The notes under the pieces were generated by a model that saw only the letters and a list, made by a program, of their open reading frames with translations, had not been told where the DNA came from and ran no database searches. This document shows positions 56,264-64,000 of a stretch of 64,000 bases of DNA, piece by piece (within the stretch, counting starts at the first letter, position 1; each line of letters begins with the position of its first letter). The DNA comes from Rhabdophis nuchalis (Eukaryota > Chordata > Lepidosauria > Squamata > Natricidae): positions 18,855,519-18,919,518 of the forward strand of contig CM077651.1 in assembly GCA_039707465.1 (NCBI GenBank). The letters are read 5' to 3'. Made by a program: the position numbers and the translations under genes.

Positions 56264-56568
56264 TCTATATGAAAACAGCTGTGTGTCTGTATATTCCATA
56301 ACTCTGGAACTCCTTGAGCAATTCCAACCAGACTTGGCACATACTCTCTGGAAACAAATACGGTGGTGGTAAGACACCCCCAACACCCCTTATGGTGTTT
56401 GTTCTGTTAATATACAGCCTGTTGTGCCTTAAAATGACTTCTACTGTGCAACACAGTGGAGTTGCCATGGTAACAGTTTCACAGTACTCCACAAGGGGGT
56501 TCCCCTCTGCTAAGGGGGAAAATCCAACATTAGAAATTATGTTTGGTCAATGCCGGGTTATCAGCTAG
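56264..56568 (+). mobile_element. Non-autonomous Helitron-like element
   Basis: Starts TCTATATGAAAACAGCTGTG, then TGTATATTCCATAACTCTGG and CCAACCAGACTTGGCACATA, typical of Helitron 5' regions. Ends with a GC-rich CCGGGTTATCAGCTAG followed by T, with no terminal inverted repeats and no target duplication. The insertion lies between A and T. No Rep/helicase. Confidence 0.6.
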
Positions 56569-56958
56569 TAAATAAATAAAAATAAAGCATCAATCATTAA
56601 CAATTACTTTGGAAATAGTAACACCCTGTATTCCAGTTATACTCCACCAGATCATCTTTGGCCTGAAAGAGCATTATGAACTTCAAGAAAAAAACATCAG
56701 GATCCAGGAATTATGGTGTGACCAACTCATGTATGGAGAAAAAAAACCCCAGTCTCCTAGAATTTAGAGAATCTTTGTGAACAAAGTCAGGACAACATGT
56801 GCCTGTTAAGAGAAATGATTCTTTGGCAAAAAATTTAGAAAAGAGCAAGTCCTATCTTATAGAGAGAGAAAAAAACCCAATCCATTTTCAACATTCATTT
56901 AAGTTCCCCTTCCCTAGTTCAACTAAGATTCGTCTGATAGATGCATACTCCCCTATAG
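56569..56958. other. Unassigned stretch
   Basis: Nothing recognised. Confidence 0.3.
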
Positions 56959-57093
56959 CAGGGGTCTGCAAAGTCGGCTCTTTTAAGACTGGTGGACTTC
57001 AACTCCCAGAGTTCCCCAGCCAGCATAGCTGGCTGGGGAACTCTGGGAGTTGAAGTCCACCAGTCTTAAAAGAGCCAACTTTGCAGACCCCTG
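56959..57093. mobile_element. 135-bp palindromic hAT mini-element
   Basis: CAGGGGTCTGCAAAGTCGGC faces GCCAACTTTGCAGACCCCTG. The central CCCAGCCAGC/GCTGGCTGGG closes a full-length hairpin. Perfect duplication CCCTATAG (56951-56958, 57094-57101). Confidence 0.95.
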
Positions 57094-57101
57094 CCCTATA
57101 G

Positions 57102-58025
57102 TATTGGCTTCTTCTAGTTGAGTAGCACATGAATTGCTAATGTAAAACTTAAATGCAGCTAATCTGCATTCACTGTGCACAATAAACTTTTAATATCCAA
57201 ACGCTGATACATAATGAAAAAGGATCATTCCACTGTAATAATCAACAGTTAAGAGATGGGATGAATAATAATTACGAAGTATGTGTTGGTTGGATCTGTA
57301 CTTGATCTTTAACGAACATGTAGCATCTTTTCATCTATGAAATGTTTTGAGGTCTACTACTTCAGAAGAGAAAGGAGCGGGAGAATATTTTCATTAATTT
57401 CCGCTTCTTTAAACCCTGGGTTTTTTTTCATTATATTCTGTAGTGTTTTTGTAGTAAAGCAGGGGGGGGGGGGAATAAAAATAACAACAACAAATCACTT
57501 CTTTTTTTCTGGTGGGCATGTTTATTATGATAAAGTTCCCCCCAAAAATCCCAACGTTCCAGTTGTTCACATGTACAATGGCAGTCCTGACAAAATCTGT
57601 ATGCTGATTTATATTGTTATCTTGTTCTGAGGAAGCTGTTCATAAATCCTTTCTGATACATTTCTTTATCTCATAAACAGAGTAGAGACGCTCTCCCTCC
57701 CTCTCTCTCTCCTCCCCCCCTCTCACACACACACACCAGTAACAAAGGGAATTTTCACAAGCAGTGCCTCATTATAGCAGCCGTCAGAGTGATAATTCTG
57801 CAGAAACAAATCAGAAATGGAGCTATATACAAGCCAAAAACTTAAACAAACGGATTCCTTTTATCCCTGAAAATCTGTTCCAAAAATTTCTCCTCAGTAT
57901 TGGGTCTGATGCATATTCTTAATAATATGTAATCCATATAATTATATTACTCAATATATAATAATGTGTTATTCAGGATTTTGTTTGTTCATTCAAATCT
58001 CCCCTACTTTTTTCTATCTACTCAT
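57102..58025. other. Unassigned stretch
   Basis: A G run at 57463-57473 and CT/CA runs at about 57690-57736. No gene. Confidence 0.35.
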
Positions 58026-58189
58026 CAGTGGTGGGTTTCTGCAGGCTCGCACCTACTCGCGAGAGCCGGTTGGTGAAATTTAGAGAACCGGTGAGAGGGG
58101 GTTCCACCGGCGTACCTGGAAGTAAATCTGGCCCGCCGCTGCCAGTGACCCAACGGGAAAGAAAGGAAAGGAAAGGAAGGAAGAAAGAA

Positions 58190-58237
<48 letters not shown>

Positions 58238-58421
58238 ATTTATTATCACAATTGAGTCCAAAATTTTGGTTGCTAAGCAAGAGCGTTGTTAAATGAGTTT
58301 CACCACATTTTAAAAGGTTAAAAGGTGGCCACTCCCACCCTGTCACATGACTACCAAGCCACACCCACAAAATAGACCACACCTACAGAGTAGGTTCTAA
58401 AAAATTTGAAACCCACCACTG
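58026..58421. mobile_element. hAT-like element with AAAG array, inverted orientation
   Basis: CAGTGGTGGGTTTCTGCAGG to AAATTTGAAACCCACCACTG. Flanks CTACTCAT and CTACTCGT match at 7/8. The reverse-complement relative of 28599-29031 and 37777-38201, with a shorter array (58170-58237) and an 8-bp local duplication near 58310-58325. Confidence 0.95.
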
Positions 58422-58453
58422 CTACTCGTTGAATGCCAGTATATACTATATGT

Positions 58454-59030
58454 GAATGAATGAATGAATGAAATGTTTATTTCTATACCGCTCCCTCTCC
58501 CCGAAGGGACTCGGGGCGGTGCACAGGGAATATAAAACATAAAAACATACAACAATATAAATATCTAAAATTAAATTAAATTACAATGACCCTGCGCTAA
58601 AACCTTAAAAACCTAAAACACTAAACCCCTAAAAACCCAATTAACATTTAAATATACAGACTGGAGGTGTGAAAGATAGATTAGGCCAGGCCGGCCTGTT
58701 GGAAGAAATATGTTTTGAGCTTTCAGAGGAAGGACCGGAGGTCCGGAGTTGTTCTGAGGTTGGGGGGTAAGTCGTTCCATAGGATAGGGCCTGCAACAGA
58801 GAAGGCCCTTCCCCTGGGAGTCGCCCACTGGCATTGCCTAGTGGACGGCACCCGGAGAAGTCCCTCTCTGTGCGAGCGAATCGGTCGAAGGGATGTATGG
58901 GGCAGGATGCGATCTCGCAGATAGCTAGGTCCCGTGCCATGGAGAACTTTGAAGATGGTAATCAGCACCTTGAAGCGCACCCGAAAGACCACAGGCAGCC
59001 AGTGCAGCTCGCGCAGGAGCGGTGTTATGT
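58454..59030 (-). mobile_element. L2-clade LINE 3' end
   Basis: On minus, 58723-59112 encodes LHWLPVVFRVRFKVLITIF, RSHREGLLRVPSTRQCQWA and AFSVAGPILWNDLPPNL. The 3' UTR on plus is GGACTCGGGGCGGTGCACAG, and the tail is a GAAT array at 58454-58470. Confidence 0.9.
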
Positions 59031-59226
59031 GTGAGTTATGTGTGTCATTATGCATATGTGTGTCAGCAATGTACCTGATAAATACAATTCTTTCCAAATG
59101 AGCTACAAACAATCATTTGGGATGCTCCTATTGTCTCTATATACAGATATTCAGTTCACAAGCTAGATTGGATGAAGACAAATTATTTCTACTGAAGATC
59201 AAAAGTCTAACTGTCTTTGCACGGAG

Positions 59227-59362
59227 CAGGGGTGTCTAACTCACATCATCATGGTGGCATCACATGACATATCGGGACTTTCCTCCCCCTTTGCTAAACT
59301 GGGCATGGGCATGGCCAGTGTGTGACTCATTTGGCCCCTTGGCCGGGAGTTTGATAGTGCTG
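59227..59362. mobile_element. Small hAT-like element
   Basis: CAGGGGTGTCTAACTCACAT to GGAGTTTGATAGTGCTG. Flanks GCACGGAG and GCATAGAG match at 6/8. Family of 11000-11124. Confidence 0.75.
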
Positions 59363-59885
59363 GCATAGAGTACAAAATTCCTTACCTGATCCAGAATCTG
59401 GTAGTTGATATGTATCCATAGCTGTGGAAACCAACCAAAGAAAAGGGGAAAAGATAGTCTCTTTACAAAGGACCTTGAATTTATTTCTGAGGAGTTCAAT
59501 TCTACAATAGCTTCCTCTTAGCTTAGCATCTCACCTGATTTCACTCAGCATTCAAACAAACTTTTGGAATGACATAGTGAAAAACTTCCTGTTGAGATTT
59601 GGTAGCAGGGTTACTGATTAAAACCTCCCCGCCATTCTTCAAGGAGACCTGAGAAGTTTAAATTTGAGGGCCACCCCTCCCCAATTATGTTGAACCATCC
59701 CATTAGGTTGGTTCATGCCCAAGAGGGGCATGCTGCAGATTACCATCTATTATGGCTTGTGATCTGGTGAGACACTAGAAAAAAATTGTTTCTGTTATGG
59801 CACCACCCCCTAATTTCCATAGGTTAGATTAGCCTACTTTGCAAGGCTGTAAAGTCATTGTTGTATCGCCAAACCTGGAGATCTA
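59363..59885. other. Unassigned stretch
   Basis: No gene or repeat ends recognised. Confidence 0.3.
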
Positions 59886-60140
59886 CCATGTTTTCCCGAA
59901 AATAAGACAGGGTCTTAAATTCTTTTGACCCCCAATATAAGCACTTGGCCTTATTTTCAGGTAGGTCTTATTATTTTTGAGGCGCAGGTGGCAACGAGTG
60001 TGGTCACCTCATGATTGCTGCTGTGTTGCAATATTTTTGGGGAGGACTTATTTTTTGGGGGGAGGGCTTAATTAATTGGGCTTATTAATTAATTAATTGG
60101 GCTTATTATCCAGGGAAGTCTTATTTTCACGGAAACAGGG
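59886..60140. mobile_element. TIR element (CCATGTTTTCCCGAAAATAAG family)
   Basis: Left CCATGTTTTCCCGAAAATAA and right CTTATTTTCACGGAAACAGG. The interior repeats GGCTTATTAATTAATTAATT. TA precedes the left end; the right flank has diverged. Relative of 28496-29458. Confidence 0.7.
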
Positions 60141-60755
60141 CAGGTGAGCAAGGATTGTATGGATTTATTTGCTGGTTATTGAGGTTGCATTACCGTTACC
60201 GGTATGTGCTTTATTATGGTGATTTTAATTGCTGTAAGCTGACCAGAGTCATGGCTTTGAGATGAGTATATGCATAGAATAGCCTGAAGATTTGAAACCT
60301 GACTGTCTTGTTTTTGACCTTTCTAAGTCAAAACCATGTAACTCTTTATTGCCAGTTTTCTGCCATCTGCCCTTTCTTTCCAGAACAGCTTTCTCCAAAA
60401 TTCCTTTTTCAAAAGCTTCAACCTTTACACTTTCAATTTATTTCTGTAGAGTACTGTAGCTGTGGCCTTGAAATAGGGAACACAAAATGATTGCTCAGCC
60501 CTGGGAAAATAGAGAGCGAGAGAGACAGAGAGAGTGAGAAAGAATCTCAGAACTGTCCTTCCTTGAACTTGTCGTCTGTAAAAACGGGAGTAGTGACGAT
60601 TTTGGACAAGCTTCTGAGACTCAGTTAATATAATTTACAAAGATGTATTTTGTTTCCTTGATTTGTTTTAAACAATATGGAATACAGAAGAACAGAAGCA
60701 AGGGAAGAAACCAGGAAAAAAGCAATATTTGCAGGTGGGCTGACAAGAAGTGAAC
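60141..60755. other. Unassigned stretch
   Basis: A GA-rich run at about 60509-60540. No gene. Confidence 0.3.
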
Positions 60756-60815
60756 ACACACACTGGTCCAGCATATACCTACACCCGTGAAAATCTATGA
60801 AAACACACACACACA

Positions 60816-60851
<36 letters not shown>

Positions 60852-60893
60852 TAGATTTTCACAGGTGTAGGTATATGCTGGACCAGTGTGTGT
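60756..60893. repeat. Near-perfect spacerless palindrome centred on a CA/TG tract
   Basis: ACTGGTCCAGCATATACCTA to the left faces TAGGTATATGCTGGACCAGT to the right. The next block GTGAAAATCTATGAAAACAC faces GTGTTTTCATAGATTTTCAC. One substitution is visible (CACCCGTG versus CACAGGTG complement). The centre is ACACACGTGTGT with a longer GT side. It lacks hAT-like ends or a flanking duplication. Confidence 0.95.
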
Positions 60894-60965
60894 ATATGTA
60901 CTGTATGTATGCATGTACATACATGTTCAGCTAAACCAGGGAGATAAGCATGATGCAGGAGGAGA

Positions 60966-61110
60966 GCTGGTGGCTTAGTGGCTAAAACATCTGCCTAATA
61001 CGTAATACAGCCCGGGTTCAAATCCCAGTAAGGGTATGGCTAGCTGATAAGAGCTAAATAGCTTGAAATAGATCTATACTAGTCTCCCTTATTTATTTAT
61101 TTATTTATCA
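60966..61110 (+). mobile_element. tRNA-derived SINE, third family, 5' part
   Basis: Head GCTGGTGGCTTAGTGGCTAA, B-box GGGTTCAAATCCC, then AGTAAGGGTATGGCTAGCTG and AATAGATCTATACTAGTCTC, ending in an ATTT array. It shows A- and B-box spacing as in tRNA genes but cannot be drawn as a complete cloverleaf. Confidence 0.7.
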
Positions 61111-62060
61111 GTACAAATGCAACACAAATGTAACAAAAGGCAACATAAATAAATAGTTTCTGCCTGGATGGCTCCTAGGGTGAGCAGAAGTGAGTTCACC
61201 CCTCACATTTTGTAAATGTTTAAGTATATCTTTTCAAGTGACAACACTGAAGAAATGACACTTGGGTACAATATAAAGTAGTGAGTGTTAGCCATAGCAA
61301 AGTTAAGTTCTTCTGGTTTCAATGGAACTATTCAACATATGGATGTCTAGATGAGTGTCTATCTATTCTTAATTTTATTTTTTCTGTTTCCACAGTTCCA
61401 TCACTTCTCCTTTTTTATTCCTTAATTTCCCATTATTTTAACTGACAAAATCTTCTGTTTTGTTTTGTTCTAAGTTACAGTAGCAATGGAATACTTTCCT
61501 TCTGTTAGAATATATAAACTCATCGTTAATTTACTTTTATAAACAGGAATTTCTTTTAAACCTCTTGCTGAATTATTTAGTGCGTGTTAATAACAGATGT
61601 CATTAAATCCTCATTTCAGATTTTAAAATTTAATACATAACTATAATTAATCATGTGGAACAAAAAGTACAGCATCAAGGGGCATCAAATTAAATGATAA
61701 AGCTCTGGAAATATGATACAGATATTTATTCCATACTGTGCTACATTATTGAAGGGATAAAAAGGTATAAATAAATCAAACACAAGGAAAAAAAACAGGC
61801 CCTTTTTTAAGCACTTCTTTTTTCCAAATCTCCATTCATCCAATCAATATCCAGCTTCAAATTAATGTAACACCAACGCATATTGAACAGTTTGCAGTCT
61901 TAACCTACTGACCATGTATTAGTATTATGATTATATTATGCTGCAGAATAAGGAACTGAAGATTGTAATTTGATTGGGTAGTTAAGATCAGATAGGATTG
62001 GGTAAGTATTGCCACTGCTGTGCAAGAGTTTCTGATCCTATAGTATGATTTGAAATGTAA
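61111..62060. other. Unassigned AT-rich stretch
   Basis: No gene, foldback or known repeat seen. Confidence 0.35.
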
Positions 62061-62415
62061 GGTAAAGGTAAAGGTTCCGGGTGCACATATGTGCTAGTCA
62101 TTCCTGACTTTAGGGGGCAGTGCTCATCTCTGTTTCAAAACCAAAGAGCCAGCTCTGTCCAAAGATGTCCTCCGTGGTCATGTGGCCAGCATGACAAAAT
62201 GTCAAAGGCACACGGAACAGAGTTACCTTCCCACCAAAGGTGGTTCCTATTTTTCTACTTGCATTTTTTACATGTTTCAAACTGTTAGGTTGGCAGAATC
62301 TGGGACAAGTAACGGGAGCTCACTCCATTACACGGCGCTAGGGATTCAAACTGCCAAACTGCCAACCTTTCTGATTGACATGCTCAGTGTTTTAGCCACT
62401 GAGCCACCACGGCCC
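62061..62415 (-). mobile_element. tRNA-derived SINE, full length
   Basis: On plus it starts with the reversed tail GGTAAAGGTAAAGGTTCC and ends with the reversed head CTGAGCCACCACGGCCC. Body blocks TAGTCATTCCTGACTTTAGG and TTGCATTTTTTACATG match the 24282 copy in reverse complement. Confidence 0.9.
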
Positions 62416-62790
62416 TGTCATCTTACTACTATATTTTTTTAGAGAGTGCCATTTATGGTAGAGTAATGTTGGCTTAGAACTAGAGAGACGTAGGAAATGC
62501 CCCCAGATGTCTTTTTCAGAGCAGGCCAAAAGCTGGTGGTCAGTGGAGCATTGCTCTTTTATTGTGTTTTTCTTTTAAGGCAAAATATGTTATGTATGAG
62601 TTGTTTTTTTCTAAACTAAAACCTCATGTCAGAGTTTTCCACAGCAATTACATCCAGAAAGCACACACAGGTAACTGATTCAGCAGAATTCATTAACTTC
62701 TCTTTATATATAATATAACACATGAAGTAAATATACAATACCAAAAGCAGGTTTTTCCAATGTAGTAGAGAGGACATTGTAAGTAGGTTA
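62416..62790. other. Unassigned stretch
   Basis: Nothing recognised. Confidence 0.3.
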
Positions 62791-62937
62791 AGGTGACCGG
62801 ATTTTCAAAATCCCAAAGCGGGACACCGTTGATGGGGGGGAGCATGTGTGCGCATGCATGCGCGCTCCAGCACATCACACACCTGTGCAGAGGGCACACC
62901 GGGGCAGGGGCGTGCTCCCAACAACTGCCGCGGGGCC

Positions 62938-63310
62938 ACTTTAAAGGCAGTTGCGGCGGACCGATCCAGCAGCTCTCAGTGCATGAGGGACGGCCTTCGG
63001 GGCGGCTGCTGGGTCTGGCGGCGGTGCAGGAGGTGCCGGCCGAGCAGCCCGATGGCTCCGAATGCGGAAGGTGACAGTGACACGCTGGGACGCAGGGCCC
63101 GCAAGTGCGTCTGGGCCCTGCTCCTGGGGCTGCCTGGTGCAGGGAAGGGCACTCAGATGAGCGGGCCAGGCTCTCGCCTTCTGCACTCGGAGCCATTGCA
63201 CTGCTCGCCTGGCACCTCCTGCGCCACTGCCAGACCCAGCAGCTGTGCGCCTGACCATTGGGCCGAAGGCCGTCCCTCATGCACTGAGAGCCGCCGCCGC
63301 TGCCTTTAAA
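62938..63310. repeat. Inverted repeat with ~145-165-bp arms around a coding loop
   Basis: CAGTGCATGAGGGACGGCCTT near 62978 faces AAGGCCGTCCCTCATGCACTG near 63267. CTTTAAAGGCAG at the left edge faces CTGCCTTTAAAG at the right. ATGGCTCCGAATGCGGAAGG (63052) faces the reverse complement of ATGGCTCCGAGTGCAGAAGG. Both arms therefore start the same peptide, in opposite directions. Arms have diverged by roughly a tenth. Confidence 0.9.
63052..63156 (+). pseudogene. Captured-looking first-exon fragment with Walker A motif (AK2- or PSTK-like)
   Basis: The 35 codons start MAPNAEGDSDTLG, continue RRARKCVWALLLG, and end LPGAGKGTQ. GxPGAGKGTQ is the nucleotide-binding loop of adenylate kinases. AK2 begins with MAP and its first exon, as I recall, ends after GKGTQ. 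Alternatively, GLPGAGKGT after an Arg/Lys-rich lead with a Cys-Val is close to the GLPAAGKST loop of PSTK. The frame then runs into the other inverted arm, so no kinase fold follows. The upstream 5' UTR-like DNA is CpG-rich. Not functional on its own. Confidence 0.55.
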
Positions 63311-63446
63311 GAGTGCTCCGCGGGAGTGGGTGGGAGCATGCCCCAACGTCCTCTGCAGGCGCGTGACATGCCGGAGCGCATGCACCCCTCCTCCGAGGCC
63401 CTCTCCGCCTGAGCCGGCACTCAGAGCGCCCGAAGCGGGACATTTT

Positions 63447-63917
63447 GAAGAAAAGGGGCCTAATTACTTGCGGGACCGCCTCCTGCCACATACCTCCCAC
63501 CGACCAATTCACTCCCACAGAGAGGGCCTTCTCAGGGCCCGACTGCTGGTCAATGCCGGCTGGCGATGCCCAGGAACAGGGCCTTCTCTGTGGCGGGGCC
63601 CGCCCTCTGGAACAACCTCCCCCCCGAACTCCGCACCATCACGGACCTTCCCCTCTTCCGCCGCTCACTTAAGACACTTCTTTTCCAGCAAGCTGGACTG
63701 GCGTAGAACTTGAATTTTAGAACAATAGAGCCTCAGCCAAGTTAGATAGGTTTTTTAATGGGATTTTAGCACAGGTTTTCTATTTAATTTCTTTTTAACG
63801 TTTGTATATTGTTATTTATTGTATATTTTAATGTCCTGTGCACCGCCCAGAGTCTGTCTCGACGGAGAATGGTGCGGTTAACAAATCGAATAAATAAATT
63901 AAATAAATAAATAAATC
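63447..63917 (+). mobile_element. L2-clade LINE 3' end nested in the foldback element
   Basis: GGGGCCTAATTACTTGCGGG, then HTSHRPIHSHREGLL, a damaged AFSV segment (GPSLWRGPPSGTTSPP in the shifted frame), the LFFQQAGL-like end, the UTR TTTAGCACAGG and CCTGTGCACCGCCCAGAGTC, and an AAAT array. The foldback element resumes with GGAGAAGCGGGTCTG. Confidence 0.85.
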
Positions 63918-64000
63918 TAATGGAGAAGCGGGTCTGTCCCGCCAGAAGCGGGACGGATGGTCACCTTAAAGTAGGTACAAACACAGGCAGAGGACAGGAA

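Larger units (their letters stand above)
62791..63966. mobile_element. Foldback TIR element carrying a kinase-exon fragment and a nested L2
   Basis: Left AGGTGACCGGATTTTCAAAA with AAAGCGGGACACC; right CCGCCAGAAGCGGGACGGATG then GTCACCT. Flanks are TTA (left) and TAA (right). The GC-rich core at 62938-63310 is an inverted repeat whose loop encodes a P-loop peptide. An L2 fragment was inserted at 63447-63917. Related to 34017-34770 by its termini but with different cargo. Confidence 0.8.

Noticed and set aside
62693..63385. 230-codon minus-strand ORF over the foldback element
   Set aside because: Mirror of the plus-strand cargo due to the inverted repeat; no P-loop on this strand.

Overview
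This window looks like repeat-dense, non-coding nuclear DNA from a squamate reptile, most likely a snake. The basis is its mix of CR1/L3 and L2 LINEs, L1 and BovB relics, tRNA-derived SINEs, many hAT-like elements with 8-bp target duplications, and long tetra- and pentanucleotide arrays (TTTC, ATCT, GATA, AATAG), some of them starting directly at LINE tails. I found no intact host gene, rRNA, functional tRNA or CRISPR array. Almost every open frame is short, low-complexity, or part of a mobile element. The window is therefore intergenic or intronic.

Layout. 0.3-3.2 kb: a short hAT element, a decayed intronless ORF of an unassigned repetitive family, and another hAT element. 4-8.5 kb: CR1 and L2 fragments and the first copy of a ~790-bp unidentified repeat. 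9.5-13.3 kb: a hAT element, the second copy of that repeat (flanked by 31-bp direct repeats), and a LINE relic interrupted by a hAT element and an L2. 14-20 kb: scattered hAT elements, an L3 tail with its pentanucleotide array, a CR1 with a nested hAT, and a long ATCT/ACCT array. 21-24 kb: a hAT inside a hAT, each with a perfect 8-bp duplication, then a TA-flanked inverted-repeat element; both inner elements are CpG-rich and carry exon-like coding fragments. 24-33 kb: SINEs, CR1, nested DNA elements and an LTR-like relic. 34-38 kb: a foldback element, a three-layer nest (L1 in a TIR element in a hAT), a BovB endonuclease relic, and a hAT nested in a hAT. 38-47 kb: Helitron-like pieces, L2, a solo LTR, a possible LTR leader, GATA arrays and LINE fragments. 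47.6-49.5 kb: a 1.86-kb hAT element built of large inverted repeats. 49.6-60 kb: more hAT, CR1, L2, SINE and palindromic mini-elements. 60.8 kb: a near-perfect spacerless palindrome. 62.8-64 kb: a foldback TIR element carrying an AUG-started P-loop kinase exon fragment and a nested L2.

The most interesting pattern is that several unrelated non-autonomous DNA elements (21.3-22.2, 22.9-23.8, 34.0-34.8, 47.7-49.5 and 62.8-64.0 kb) have very CpG-rich interiors, often arranged as inverted repeats, that resemble the 5' ends of host genes: an AUG, an N-terminal peptide, and in two cases a consensus splice donor. One resembles the NRG3 N-terminus and one is a Walker-A exon of an AK2 or PSTK type. This suggests repeated capture of promoter/first-exon DNA by non-autonomous elements. 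Coordinates of repeat boundaries are read by eye from terminal repeats and target duplications. Family names rest on recognised motifs, not on a database search.
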